Shown here piece after piece: positions 42,409-51,780 of a stretch of 64,000 nt of DNA (within the stretch, counting starts at the first letter, position 1; the number at the start of each line of letters is the position of its first letter). This DNA is from Streptomyces sp. 6-11-2 (GTDB lineage: Bacteria > Actinomycetota > Actinomycetes > Streptomycetales > Streptomycetaceae), in assembly GCF_006540305.1 (NCBI RefSeq), contig NZ_BJOR01000001.1, positions 2,852,001 to 2,916,000 on the forward strand, written 5' to 3'. A model generated the notes under the pieces. That model made no database searches and had not been told where the DNA came from. It worked only from the letters and a program-made list of their open reading frames with translations. Both the position numbers and the translations under genes were made by a program.

Positions 42409-42560
42409 GGCCCGGCGTACGGCGGCGGCGCACCGCGGGATCGTCTCCGAACGTTCCCGATCACGCTACAAGGGGGCTGTGGCTCCCTCACATCCCCTGA
42501 TCGCGCCGATACTTGAGTCAGCGGGCAGTGCCGACGGAACGATCTTGGAGGATGCCGATC

Positions 42561-42962
42561 ATGAAGGTGATCAACCTGCTGCTCAACCTCGTGTGGCTGG
42601 TCTGCTGCGGCATCTGGATGGCGATCGGCTACCTGATCGCCGCGCTCATCTGCTTCGTCCTGATCATCACCATTCCGTTCGGCATCGCGTCGCTGCGCCT
42701 CGCGGGATTCGTCCTGTGGCCGTTCGGCCGCGACGCCGTGGAGCGTCCGGGGGCCGGGGCGGGGTCGTTCATCGGCAACGTGATCTGGCTGGTCTTCGCG
42801 GGCTGGTGGCTGGCGCTGGGGCACCTGATCACCAGCATCCCGCTGTTCCTGTCGATCATCGGCATCCCGTTCGGGTGGGCCAACCTGAAGCTCATCCCGG
42901 CCTCGCTGATGCCCCTGGGGCGTGAAGTGGTCCGGACGGACGACGGATTCGCCGGGCGCTGA
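42561..42962 (+). CDS. yccF: YccF domain membrane protein
   Basis: A 133-residue inner-membrane protein with two YccF repeats: NLVWLVCCGIWMAIGYLI then TIPFGIASLRLAGFVLWPFGR, and NVIWLVFAGWWLALGHLI then GIPFGWANLKLIPASLMPLGR. ATG 42,561 is preferred because GGAGG lies 9 nt upstream; an ATG three codons earlier overlaps it. The function of YccF is unknown. Confidence 0.92.
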   Translation: MKVINLLLNLVWLVCCGIWMAIGYLIAALICFVLIITIPFGIASLRLAGFVLWPFGRDAVERPGAGAGSFIGNVIWLVFAGWWLALGHLITSIPLFLSIIGIPFGWANLKLIPASLMPLGREVVRTDDGFAGR

Positions 42963-43018
42963 GCGACGCGCCCGGACAGGTGAGGCCGGGCGCCGTCGCC
43001 GCCGTCCCGGGCGGCTCT

Positions 43019-43061
43019 CCCCGGCCGGGCTTCGTCCCCGGCCGGGCTTCGTCCCCGGCCG
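43019..43061. repeat. 17-bp tandem repeat, 2.5 copies
   Basis: The unit CCCCGGCCGGGCTTCGT occurs twice in full and once in part between yccF and htpX (convergent ends). Each unit can fold on itself (CCCCGGCC, GGGC), and the array may act in termination. Confidence 0.75.
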
Positions 43062-43063
43062 TC

Positions 43064-43927
43064 TCAGAGCCGGCGGCCGGCCATCTGCTCGAGCCGGGCG
43101 ATGCGCTCCGCCATCGGCGGGTGCGTGGAGAACATCTTCGACAGCCCCTGACCGGGGCGGAACGGGTTGGCGATCATCATGTGACTCGCCGTCTCGATAC
43201 GCGGCTCGGGGGGCAGCGGGAGCTGCTGGGTGCCCATCTCCAGCTTGCGCAGGGCGCTGGCGAGCGCGAGCGGGTCGCCGGTGAGCCGGGCGCCGGACGC
43301 GTCCGCCTCGTACTCCCTGGAACGGCTGATGGCCAGTTGGATGAGGGAGGCGGCGAGCGGGCCGAGGAGCATGATCAGGAGCATGCCGATCAGGCCGGGG
43401 CCCTCGTCGTCGTCGGAGCGGCCGATCGGGATCAGCCAGGCGAAGTTGACCAGGAACATGATCACGGAGGCCAGGGCGCCGGCGACGGAGGAGATGAGGA
43501 TGTCTCGGTTGTAGACGTGGCTGAGCTCGTGGCCGATGACGCCGCGCAGCTCGCGCTCGTCCAGGATGCGCAGGATGCCCTCCGTGCAGCACACCGCGGC
43601 GTTGCGCGGGTTGCGGCCGGTCGCGAAGGCGTTGGGTGCCTCGGTCGGGGAGATGTACAGGCGGGGCATGGGCTGGCGGGCCTGGGTGGAGAGGTCGCGG
43701 ACCATGCGGTACAGGGCCGGGGCCTCGAACTCGCTGACCGGGCGGGCCCGCATGGCGCGCAGCGCCAGCTTGTCGCTGTTCCAGTACGCGTACGCGTTGG
43801 TGCCGAGGGCGACGAGGACCGCGACGATCAGGCCGGTGCGGCCGAACAGACTGCCGATGAGGATGATGAGTGCGGACAGTCCCCCGAGGAGGACTGCGGT
43901 CCTGAGCCCGTTGTGCCGGCGGTGCAC
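43064..43927 (-). CDS. htpX: Membrane zinc protease HtpX
   Basis: HtpX (M48 family), 287 residues. Membrane segments lie at about 10-30 and 32-50, the zinc motif HELSH is at 133-137, and further hydrophobic stretches around 150 and 185 precede the third ligand in [11 protein letters not shown]. It degrades misfolded membrane proteins. GTG at 43,925-43,927 is chosen because GGAGGG lies 6 nt upstream; the open frame before it has no site. It stands alone after the nuo cluster on the same strand. Confidence 0.95.
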   Translation of the reverse strand: MHRRHNGLRTAVLLGGLSALIILIGSLFGRTGLIVAVLVALGTNAYAYWNSDKLALRAMRARPVSEFEAPALYRMVRDLSTQARQPMPRLYISPTEAPNAFATGRNPRNAAVCCTEGILRILDERELRGVIGHELSHVYNRDILISSVAGALASVIMFLVNFAWLIPIGRSDDDEGPGLIGMLLIMLLGPLAASLIQLAISRSREYEADASGARLTGDPLALASALRKLEMGTQQLPLPPEPRIETASHMMIANPFRPGQGLSKMFSTHPPMAERIARLEQMAGRRL

Positions 43928-44159
43928 GGTACGCCCTCCAAGTGGTGCGGCAGGGGAACCCTTCGCTTGCTGCGCTTCGACTCCACCGGTGCCGTGTGGT
44001 GTCACGTCCAGTGGACCCTTCCGAACTGGTCAACGCGAGGCGAGGGCCGCGGGTTCCCTGGTGCGCGCGACGGCGCGCGGGCCGTCCGGGTGAGCGGGGC
44101 GCCGGGCGGCACGCGCGCGTGAGGGCCGGTGCCCCACGCGCGCGTGGCGGGCCCAGGAC

Positions 44160-45683
44160 TCAGAACAGGCCGGTGCCGGCGAAGCGGAGCACCAGCTGGG
44201 GGGCGCCGGAGAGCGCTGCGCCGAGGACGCCCGTCAGGGCGAGGGCGGCGGTGAGGGGGGCCGGGACGCGGTGCCGGACGGGTTCGCCCTCGGGGGCGCG
44301 GAACAGCAGGGTCGTCCACTGGAGGTAGTAGAACAACGCGATGACGACGTTGACGGCCATGACGACGGCGAGCCAGCCGAGTCCGGCGTCGACGGCCGCG
44401 GAGAACACGGTGACCTTGGCGAACAGCCCGATGACACCCGGGGGAAGGCCGGCCAGGCAGAGCAGGAAGAAGGCCAGCAGCAGCGCGGTCAGCGGGTTCG
44501 TGGCGTACAGGCCGCGGTAGTCGCTGACGCGGTTGCGTTCCTTCGTACGGCCCACGAGCGCGGCCACGGCGAAGGCGCCGATGTTCACGGCGGCGTACAT
44601 CAGGGCGTAGGCGACCGTGGAGCCGATCGACTTCTGCGGGTCCTTGGAGTAGCCGGCGGCGGCGATCGGCACCAGGAGGTAGCCGGCCTGGCCGACGGAG
44701 GACCAGGCGAGCAGTCGTACCGCGCTGTACGCGCGCGTGGCCTGCTGGCGCAGCGCGCCGACGTTGCCGACGGTCATGGTGAGCGCGGCGAGCACGGCCA
44801 GCGCGGGGCCCCAGGCGCCGGAGTACGACGGGAAGGCGACGACAGTGACGAGGATCAGTCCGGTGAAGCCGACGGCCTTGCCGACGACCGACAGGTAGGC
44901 GGCGACCGGCAGGGGGGCGCCCACGTAGGTGTCGGGCACCCAGAAGTGGAAGGGGACGGCCGCCGTCTTGAAGGCGAAGCCGACCAGGGTGAGGACGACG
45001 CCGGTCTGGGCGAGCGTGTGGAGCTGACCGTCGACGTGCTGGATGCGTTCGGCGATCCGGGTGAGGTACAGGGTGCCGGTGGTGGCGTAGACGAAGCTGA
45101 CGCCGAGCAGGCTGACGGCGGTGGCGGTGACCGACGACAGGAAGAACTTCAGGGCCGCGTCGGAGGACCTGCGGTCGCCGTGCCGGAGGCCGACGAGGGC
45201 GAAGGCGGGCAGGGAGGCGACCTCCAGGGCGACGACGAGGGTCGCCAGGTCGCGTGCGGCGGGCAGGAGCGCGGCGCCGGCGGCGGAGGCCAGCAGCAGG
45301 AACCAGAACTCCCCTTCGGGCAGTGCCCTGCGCGCGTCCTTCAGCGCGGTGACCGACAGCAGGGCGGTCAGGAGGGCGCCGCCGAGGACGAGGAACTGGA
45401 TGACGAGGGTGAAGCGGTCGGCGGTGTAGCTGCAGACGTCGGGGTGGCCGCTCTGGCAGAACGTGGCGCGGTCGCCGTCGCGGAGGGGCAGGAGCAGCAG
45501 TGCGGCGGCGGCGAGTCCGGCGACGGAGAACCAGCCGAGGAGGGGCTTGCGCGCGTCCGGCACGAAGAGGTCGGCGACGAGGACCACGAGGGCGATCACC
45601 GCGGTGAGGGTGGGCGGCGCGACGGCGAGCCAGTCGACGGACTGGACCACCGACGGGGCCGCCGTCTGGGCCAGGGCGCTCAT
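44160..45683 (-). CDS. nuoN: Complex I subunit NuoN (second cluster)
   Basis: NuoN, 507 residues, one of three antiporter-like proton channels in the complex I membrane arm, with about 14 spans. Conserved features include the TM5 glutamate region (VVALEVASLPAFALVGL), a Lys in FAFKTAAVPFHFWVPD, and FLLCLAGLPPGVIGLFAK near the end. Its ATG overlaps the nuoM stop (ATGA). It is the last gene of the operon; no strong hairpin was found downstream before htpX. Confidence 0.95.
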   Translation of the reverse strand: MSALAQTAAPSVVQSVDWLAVAPPTLTAVIALVVLVADLFVPDARKPLLGWFSVAGLAAAALLLLPLRDGDRATFCQSGHPDVCSYTADRFTLVIQFLVLGGALLTALLSVTALKDARRALPEGEFWFLLLASAAGAALLPAARDLATLVVALEVASLPAFALVGLRHGDRRSSDAALKFFLSSVTATAVSLLGVSFVYATTGTLYLTRIAERIQHVDGQLHTLAQTGVVLTLVGFAFKTAAVPFHFWVPDTYVGAPLPVAAYLSVVGKAVGFTGLILVTVVAFPSYSGAWGPALAVLAALTMTVGNVGALRQQATRAYSAVRLLAWSSVGQAGYLLVPIAAAGYSKDPQKSIGSTVAYALMYAAVNIGAFAVAALVGRTKERNRVSDYRGLYATNPLTALLLAFFLLCLAGLPPGVIGLFAKVTVFSAAVDAGLGWLAVVMAVNVVIALFYYLQWTTLLFRAPEGEPVRHRVPAPLTAALALTGVLGAALSGAPQLVLRFAGTGLF

Positions 45684-47254
45684 CGGGTGCCTCCTGCGAG
45701 GAGCTGCTGCACGGCCGGGTCGGTGAGCCCGAGCAGGGCCTTCGGCCAGAGTCCGGCGAGGACGGTGAGGACGACGAGCGGGGTCCAGGCCGCGAACTCG
45801 TAGCCCCGGACGTCGGCGAGCTGTGGCGCCTGCCGCGGTACGGCGCCCATGCAGACGCGGCGGACCACGACGAGCATGTACGCGGCGGTCAGCAGGGTGC
45901 CGAAGGCGCCGATCGCCATGAAGGTGAGGAAGGCGGGCCGGCTGAGGTCGGCGGCGGGCCGGAACGAGCCGAACAGGGCGAGCATCTCGCCCCAGAACCC
46001 GGCCAGGCCCGGCAGGCCGAGCGAGGCGACGGCGGCGAAGGCGAGCAGTGCGCCGAGGCGCGGGGCCTTTCCGTACAGCGCGGCACCGGACTTCTCGGCG
46101 AGGGCGTCGAGGTCGGTGGTGCCGGTGCGGTCCTTGAGCGCGCCGACGAGGAAGAACAGCAGTCCGGTGATGAGGCCGTGGGCGATGTTGGCGAACAGGG
46201 CGCCGTTCACGCCGGTGGGGGTCATGGTGGCGATGCCGAGCAGGACGAAGCCCATGTGGCCGACCGAGGAGTAGGCGATGAGCCGCTTGAGGTCGCCCTT
46301 CGCGCCCTGCCTGGCGAGGGCGAGGCAGGCCAGGGACCCGTAGATGATCCCGACCACGGCGAGGGCGGCGAGGTAGGGCGCGAAGGTGCGGAAGCCGTCG
46401 GGTGCGATCGGCAGCAGGATGCGGACGAAGCCGTACGTCCCCATCTTCAGCAGGACACCGGCCAGCAGCACCGAGCCGACGGTCGGGGCGGCGGTGTGCG
46501 CGTCCGGCAGCCAGCTGTGCAGCGGCCACATCGGCGTTTTGACGGCGAGCCCGAGACCGATCGCCAGAACGGCGATGACCTGCACGGACGCGGTCAGTGA
46601 CCGGCCGTTGTCAGTGGCGAGTGCCACCATGTCGAAGGTGCCGGCCTTGAGCCCGATGAGGAGCAGGCCGAGCAGCATGACGACCGAGCCGAGCAGGGTG
46701 TAGAGGATGAACCGCCAGGCGGCGGCCTGACGGCCCTCGCCGCCCCAGCGGGCGATGAGGAAGTACATCGGGATGAGGACCATCTCGAACGCGAGGAAGA
46801 ACAGCAGCAGATCGAGGACGGCGAAGGTGGCGAGGGTGCCGGACTCGAGGAGGAGCAGCAGCGCGACGAAGGCCTTCGGGGTGGGACCCGTGGGCGGCTT
46901 GAAGTAGGAGTACAGCGCGCAGAGGAAGGTCAGCAGCGCGGTCAGTACGACGAGGGGGAGGGAAATGCCGTCGACGCCGAGGTGGATGCGCACGTGGAGT
47001 GCGGGGATCCAGCTGATGTCGGTCGTGGCCTGCATCTTCGACGGGTGGGCGTGGTCGAAGCCGAGCGCGAGGACGATCGCGGCGGCGAGGATCGCGCCGG
47101 TGACGGTCACGCCGTGCCGGAGCACGGCCTGCTCGGGTGACTTCCCCTTCAGTCCGGGCGGTGCGGGCAGGAGGGCGGCGAGCGCGCCGAGGAGCGGGCC
47201 GGCGACGAGGAACGCCAGAAGGAACTGCATCACGGACTCGTTGATATCGATCAC
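45680..47254 (-). CDS. nuoM: Complex I subunit NuoM (second cluster)
   Basis: NuoM, 524 residues, an antiporter-like subunit with the key glutamate in LLFFLAFEMVLIPMYFLI and the Lys region VKTPMWPLHSWLPDAHTAAP. The GTG at 47,252-47,254 (VIDINESVMQFLLAF) is used; an internal ATG nine codons on is less likely because it has no ribosome binding site. It follows nuoL by 6 nt and overlaps nuoN by 4. Confidence 0.95.
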   Translation of the reverse strand: MIDINESVMQFLLAFLVAGPLLGALAALLPAPPGLKGKSPEQAVLRHGVTVTGAILAAAIVLALGFDHAHPSKMQATTDISWIPALHVRIHLGVDGISLPLVVLTALLTFLCALYSYFKPPTGPTPKAFVALLLLLESGTLATFAVLDLLLFFLAFEMVLIPMYFLIARWGGEGRQAAAWRFILYTLLGSVVMLLGLLLIGLKAGTFDMVALATDNGRSLTASVQVIAVLAIGLGLAVKTPMWPLHSWLPDAHTAAPTVGSVLLAGVLLKMGTYGFVRILLPIAPDGFRTFAPYLAALAVVGIIYGSLACLALARQGAKGDLKRLIAYSSVGHMGFVLLGIATMTPTGVNGALFANIAHGLITGLLFFLVGALKDRTGTTDLDALAEKSGAALYGKAPRLGALLAFAAVASLGLPGLAGFWGEMLALFGSFRPAADLSRPAFLTFMAIGAFGTLLTAAYMLVVVRRVCMGAVPRQAPQLADVRGYEFAAWTPLVVLTVLAGLWPKALLGLTDPAVQQLLAGGTR

Positions 47255-47260
47255 GCCTGC

Positions 47261-49255
47261 TCACGCTCCCGTGGCCAGAAGGACGGCGGCGACCGCCAGG
47301 ACGACGGTGCCGGCGAGCAGCGCGCTCACATAGGTCTGCACATTGCCGGTCTGGGCCCGCCGCACGGCGGCCCCGAGCAGTCGGGGTACGGCTCCGGCGC
47401 CGCGTACGTAGGTCTCGACGACCTCCCGGTCGAGGAACCGGACGAGGCTCGCTCCGGCCAGCACCGGGCGGACGAAGAGGGCCGCGTAGACGGCGTCGAG
47501 GTGGAAGCCGACGGCCGCGTGCCGGTGCAGCGGTCCGAGCAGCAGTCGTCCGGGGTCGGCGAGGTCGGGCGCGTGGGCGATGTCTCCGTACGCGGGCCGG
47601 TGGGTGGCGATGGCCTCGGCCTCGACGAGTCCGGCGTCGCCCTCGGGGTGGGCGGCGACGGCACCGAGGGGGGGCCGGGCGGCGAGCGCGGTGGTGTGCT
47701 GCCAGGCGCCGTAGATGACGATGCCGCCGACCAGGGCCACGCCGGTGCCGAGGACGGAGGTGATGAGCGTGGGGGTCAGGTCCCGGCCGTCGAACCATCC
47801 GGGCAGGACGCGGAAGGCGAGGCCGCCGAAGGCGAGGGACGGGAGGGCGAGCACCCAGAGCACGGCGTTCATGACGAGGGGCTGCCTGCCGTGGTCGGGG
47901 GCCTCGGCGCCCCGGCCGCGGAAGGCCAGGAGCCACAGGCGCATGGCGTAGGCGCCGGTGAGCAGGGCCGTGAGGAGGCCGGCCATGAGGACGGTCCAGC
48001 CCGCCGCCGCGGGGGCGTGGCCGGTCTGGCCGGTGGCCGCGTGCTCGGCGGCGCCGAGGACGGACTCCTTGGAGAAGAAGCCGCTGAAGGGAGGGATCGC
48101 GGCGAGCGCGAGGAGCGCCACGGTCATCGTCCAGTAGGCGTCCGGGACGCGGTCCCGCAGGTTGCTCATGCGGGACATGGCGGCCAGCGAGTTGGTGCCG
48201 GCGGCGTGGATGATCACGCCGGCCGCGAGGAACAGCAGCGCCTTGAAGGCGCCGTGCGACAGGAGGTGGAAGACGGCCGCGCCGCGGTCGCCGACGGCGA
48301 GCGCGCCGGTCATGTAGCCGAGCTGACCGATCGTCGAGTAGGCGAGGACGCGTTTGATGTCGTCCTGGGCGAGCGCGGCGAGCGCCGAGCCGGCCATCGT
48401 CACGGCGGCCATGACGGCGAGGACGACCATCGCGGCCGAGGAGGCCTGGAAGACGGGGAGGAGCCGGGCGACGAAGTAGACGCCGGCGGCGACCATCGTC
48501 GCGGCGTGGATCAGCGCGGAGACGGGCGTCGGGCCCGCCATGGCGTCGGGGAGCCAGGTGTGCAGCGGGAACTGCGCCGACTTGCCCGCCACGCCGGCGA
48601 GGAGCAGCAGGGCGATCAGGGTCGGGTGGTGCAGTCCGCCGCTCGCGACGGTGCCGAGGACCTGGGTGATCCGGAAGGACCCCGCGTCGGTGCCGAGCGC
48701 GAACAGGCCGATCAGGAAGGGCACGTCGCCGAGTTTGGTGACGAGGAAGGCCTTGATGGAGGCGGCACGGGCCTCGGGGGTCTCCCAGTAGTGGCCGACC
48801 AGGAAGTAGGAACAGATGCCCATGACTTCCCAGCCGACCAGCAGCACGATCAGGTCGCCGGAGTAGACGACGAGCAGCATCGCGGAGGTGAACAGGGAGA
48901 CGAGGGCGGCGTACGAGGGGTAGCGGGGGTCGTCGCGCAGGTAGCCCGTGGAGTAGATCTGCACGCAGGTGGCGACGACGCCGACCAGGACGGCGACGAG
49001 CGCGGCGAAGCCGTCGATGTGCAGGGCGAGTTCGATGGGCACCGAGCCGGTGGGGGTGAGCTCGGTGGCGGCGTCGACGGCCCGTCCGCCGCCCTGGTCC
49101 GCGGCGACCAGCACGGCCAGGACCAGGGAGGCGAGGGTCGGCAGGACGGCGAGCGGGCGGACGAAGCCGGGCGCGGTGCGGCCGAGCAGCAGGCCGGCCA
49201 CGGCGCCGAGGAACGGAAGGAGCGGAACGAGGACGGCGAGGGTGGTCGTGGTCAC
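47261..49255 (-). CDS. nuoL: Complex I subunit NuoL (second cluster)
   Basis: NuoL, 664 residues, the distal antiporter-like subunit with the long lateral helix at its C-terminus (about 520-664, here [21 protein letters not shown], then [16 protein letters not shown]). The glutamate motif [20 protein letters not shown] and the Lys motif [33 protein letters not shown] confirm it (each split here by position). The GTG start overlaps the nuoK stop by 4 nt. Confidence 0.95.
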   Translation of the reverse strand: MTTTTLAVLVPLLPFLGAVAGLLLGRTAPGFVRPLAVLPTLASLVLAVLVAADQGGGRAVDAATELTPTGSVPIELALHIDGFAALVAVLVGVVATCVQIYSTGYLRDDPRYPSYAALVSLFTSAMLLVVYSGDLIVLLVGWEVMGICSYFLVGHYWETPEARAASIKAFLVTKLGDVPFLIGLFALGTDAGSFRITQVLGTVASGGLHHPTLIALLLLAGVAGKSAQFPLHTWLPDAMAGPTPVSALIHAATMVAAGVYFVARLLPVFQASSAAMVVLAVMAAVTMAGSALAALAQDDIKRVLAYSTIGQLGYMTGALAVGDRGAAVFHLLSHGAFKALLFLAAGVIIHAAGTNSLAAMSRMSNLRDRVPDAYWTMTVALLALAAIPPFSGFFSKESVLGAAEHAATGQTGHAPAAAGWTVLMAGLLTALLTGAYAMRLWLLAFRGRGAEAPDHGRQPLVMNAVLWVLALPSLAFGGLAFRVLPGWFDGRDLTPTLITSVLGTGVALVGGIVIYGAWQHTTALAARPPLGAVAAHPEGDAGLVEAEAIATHRPAYGDIAHAPDLADPGRLLLGPLHRHAAVGFHLDAVYAALFVRPVLAGASLVRFLDREVVETYVRGAGAVPRLLGAAVRRAQTGNVQTYVSALLAGTVVLAVAAVLLATGA

Positions 49256-49647
49256 GCGGTGGCCTCAGCCTTCTCGGCGGCCTGCGCGGTCGCGGCGGCG
49301 CCGTGGGGGCCGTCGTCGGAGTCGTCGGGGCCCTCGGCGGAGTCGCGGAGCCGGTCGATGTCCGAGGTGCCGCGGTTGCGGTGGACGGCGAGGACGATCG
49401 CCAGGCCGATGCCGATCTCGGCGGCGGCGATGGCGATGGTGAACAGGGTCAGGGCCTGCCCGGAGTGCAGGGTCTCGATCGCGGCCCTGCTGAGCCAGAC
49501 GTCGAAGGCGACCAGGTTGAGGTTGACGGCGTTGAGCATGAGCTCGACGGACATCAGGACCAGGATCGCGTTGCGGCGGGCGAGGACGCCGTACAGGCCG
49601 GTGCAGAACAGGAGGGCGGAGAGCACGGCGGGATAGGCGAGGTGCAT
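49252..49647 (-). CDS. nuoK: Complex I subunit NuoK (second cluster)
   Basis: NuoK, 131 residues with three spans: [18 protein letters not shown], then [20 protein letters not shown] with the conserved glutamate, and [20 protein letters not shown] with the second glutamate. The C-terminal extension of about 30 acidic and Ala-rich residues ([11 protein letters not shown]) goes beyond the 100-residue standard form. The ATG overlaps the nuoJ stop by one base. Confidence 0.94.
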   Translation of the reverse strand: MHLAYPAVLSALLFCTGLYGVLARRNAILVLMSVELMLNAVNLNLVAFDVWLSRAAIETLHSGQALTLFTIAIAAAEIGIGLAIVLAVHRNRGTSDIDRLRDSAEGPDDSDDGPHGAAATAQAAEKAEATA

Positions 49648-50261
49648 CAGCGGACACCTTCCTTCGCGCCCGGGTCGCCGTGGGTCCCCGGAGCCCGGGT
49701 GGCGGCAGGGGCCTGGGCGGCGGCCGCGGTCGCCTTGCGGGACAGGACGATCGCGCCGACCAGCGCGGCCAGGAGCAGGACGGAGAGGGCCTCGAAGGGC
49801 AGGACCCAGTTCTGGAACAGGCTCTCGCCGGTGACCTTCGTCGATCCGGCGGCGGCGCCGTCCAGGTCGATCCAGGTGGTGCGGAAGGCGTCGACGACCA
49901 CCCAGACCAGGGCGGCCGCGGCGGCGACGGCGACGGTCAGGGCGGCCCAGCGGTTGCCGGAGTCGGCGTCCGGGGAGCGGCCGATGGGCGCCCTGGTGAG
50001 CATCAGGCCGAACAGGAGGAGGACGACGACGGAACCCACGTAGATGAGGACCTGCACCCAGGCGATGAACTCGGCGGTGAGCAGCAGGTACTCCACGGCG
50101 AGGCCGCCGAGGGTCACCACCAGCCACAGTGCGGCGTGCACGAGCTGCCGGGTGGTGACGGTGACGAGGGCGGCGCCGAAGGTGACCAGGCCGACGAGGA
50201 GGAAGGCGATCTCGACGCCGGTCGGGGAGAGGAAGCCGTGGCTTGCGGCGGCGATGCTCAC
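49647..50261 (-). CDS. nuoJ: Complex I subunit NuoJ (second cluster)
   Basis: NuoJ, 204 residues with five spans, including the pi-bulge helix [28 protein letters not shown]-terminal tail of about 25 Ala/Gly-rich residues follows the last span. GTG 50,259-50,261 ([15 protein letters not shown]) overlaps the nuoI stop by 4 nt. Confidence 0.94.
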   Translation of the reverse strand: MSIAAASHGFLSPTGVEIAFLLVGLVTFGAALVTVTTRQLVHAALWLVVTLGGLAVEYLLLTAEFIAWVQVLIYVGSVVVLLLFGLMLTRAPIGRSPDADSGNRWAALTVAVAAAAALVWVVVDAFRTTWIDLDGAAAGSTKVTGESLFQNWVLPFEALSVLLLAALVGAIVLSRKATAAAAQAPAATRAPGTHGDPGAKEGVR

Positions 50262-50809
50262 GTGTCCCCCTCCCGCGGTTCGGCCTGCGCGGCCGCCAGC
50301 TTCTCGGCGGTCTTGCGGGCGGCGGCGATCTCCTTGGGTTCCTCCGCGCCGGGGTCGAGGGCGGGCGGCGCGGGCACGGTCCACATCCACTCGCGCAGCT
50401 TGTCGCGCTCGTGGGTGAGGTCGCGGATGTCGGTCTCGGCGTACTCGAACTCCGGGGACCAGAACAGGGCGTCGAAAGGACAGACCTCGATGCAGATACC
50501 GCAGTACATGCACAGGGAGAAGTCGATGGCGAAGCGGTCGAGGACGTTACGGCTGCGTTCGCGGCCGCCGGGGGTCGCGGCGGGGACCGTCTCCTTGTGG
50601 GAGTCGATGTAGATGCACCAGTCCGGGCACTCCCGGGCGCACAGCATGCAGACGGTGCAGTTCTCCTCGAACAGGCCGATCACGCCGCGGGTGCGCGGCG
50701 GGAGGTCGGGCTGGACGTCGGGGTACTGCGCGGTGACGGTCTTCCTCGTCATCGTGCGGAGGGTGACGGCCAGGCCCTTGGCCAGGCCGCTGCCGGGGAT
50801 GGGGGCCAT
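50258..50809 (-). CDS. nuoI: Complex I subunit NuoI, two [4Fe-4S] clusters (second cluster)
   Basis: NuoI, 183 residues. Two ferredoxin motifs, Cys51, 54, 57, 61 ([12 protein letters not shown]) and Cys100, 103, 106, 110 ([12 protein letters not shown]), hold clusters N6a and N6b, which pass electrons to the N2 cluster of NuoB. The C-terminal 40 residues are charged and Ala-rich. ATG 50,807-50,809 lies 2 nt after the nuoH stop. With NuoE, F and G absent from the locus, this would be the entry point if a ferredoxin supplies electrons. Confidence 0.95.
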   Translation of the reverse strand: MAPIPGSGLAKGLAVTLRTMTRKTVTAQYPDVQPDLPPRTRGVIGLFEENCTVCMLCARECPDWCIYIDSHKETVPAATPGGRERSRNVLDRFAIDFSLCMYCGICIEVCPFDALFWSPEFEYAETDIRDLTHERDKLREWMWTVPAPPALDPGAEEPKEIAAARKTAEKLAAAQAEPREGDT

Positions 50810-50811
50810 GG

Positions 50812-51780
50812 CTACTGGATCACCACCTTGACGATGCCGGTGAGGGCGATCTGGGCGAGGGAAAGGGGAACGAGGAGGGTCCAGGAGAACTTCTGGAGCT
50901 GGTCCTCGCGCAGCCGCGGGTAGGTGACGCGGAGCCAGATGACCACGAAGGCGAGGACCGCCGTCTTCAGCAGGGTCCAGACCCAGCCGAGGCCGTCGGC
51001 GCCCCACGGGCCGTGCCAGCCGCCCAGGAAGAGGACGGTGGTCAGGCCGCACAGGACGACGATCCCGGCGTACTCGGCGAGGAGGAACAGGGCGAAGCGT
51101 AGACCGGTGTACTCGGTGTACGCGCCGAAGATGATCTCCGAGTCGGCGACGGGCATGTCGAACGGCGGGCGTTGCAGTTCGGCGAGGCCGGCGACGAAGA
51201 AGACGATCGCGCCGACGATCTGCCAGGGCAGCCACCACCAGTGGAAGGCGTGGACGATGCCGGGCAGGGAGACCGTGCCGGCCGCCATCGCCACGGAGGC
51301 GGCGGCGAGCAGCATCGGCAGTTCGTAGGCGAGGAGCTGGGCGGCGGTGCGCAGGCCGCCGAGGAGGGAGTACTTGTTGGCGGAGGCCCAGCCGGCCATG
51401 AGCGAGCCGAGGACGCCGATGGCCATGATCGCGAGCACGAAGAAGATGCCCGCGTCGAGGACCTGGCCGACGGCACCCTCACCGGGGCCGATCGGGATGG
51501 CGAGCAGCACGAGGAGGTAGGGCAGCAGGGCCACGGCCGGGGCGAGCTGGAAGACACGGCGGTCGGCGCCGGCCGGAACCACGTCCTCCTTCTGCGCGAA
51601 CTTCACGCCGTCCGCGACGAGTTGGGCCCAGCCGTGGAAGCCGCCGGCGTACATGGGGCCGAGGCGGCCCTGCATGTGCGCCATCACCTTGTGCTCGGTC
51701 TGACCCACGATCAGGGGGAAGGTCAGGAACACCGCGAAGACGATCACGAGTCGCAGGGCGACGTCGACGGTGCCGTTCAC
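50812..51780 (-). CDS. nuoH: Complex I subunit NuoH (second cluster)
   Basis: NuoH, 322 residues with eight spans, which helps form the quinone chamber at the junction of peripheral and membrane arms. Typical segments are the TM5-6 loop [16 protein letters not shown], the cytoplasmic loop [16 protein letters not shown] and [16 protein letters not shown]. It normally contacts NuoD, which is not encoded nearby. The GTG start overlaps the nuoC stop by 4 nt. Confidence 0.95.
   Translation of the reverse strand: MNGTVDVALRLVIVFAVFLTFPLIVGQTEHKVMAHMQGRLGPMYAGGFHGWAQLVADGVKFAQKEDVVPAGADRRVFQLAPAVALLPYLLVLLAIPIGPGEGAVGQVLDAGIFFVLAIMAIGVLGSLMAGWASANKYSLLGGLRTAAQLLAYELPMLLAAASVAMAAGTVSLPGIVHAFHWWWLPWQIVGAIVFFVAGLAELQRPPFDMPVADSEIIFGAYTEYTGLRFALFLLAEYAGIVVLCGLTTVLFLGGWHGPWGADGLGWVWTLLKTAVLAFVVIWLRVTYPRLREDQLQKFSWTLLVPLSLAQIALTGIVKVVIQ

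Noticed and set aside
43019..43061. Possible CRISPR array (short tandem units)
   Set aside because: The units are 17 bp, directly adjacent without spacers, and no cas genes are near; it is a plain tandem repeat.
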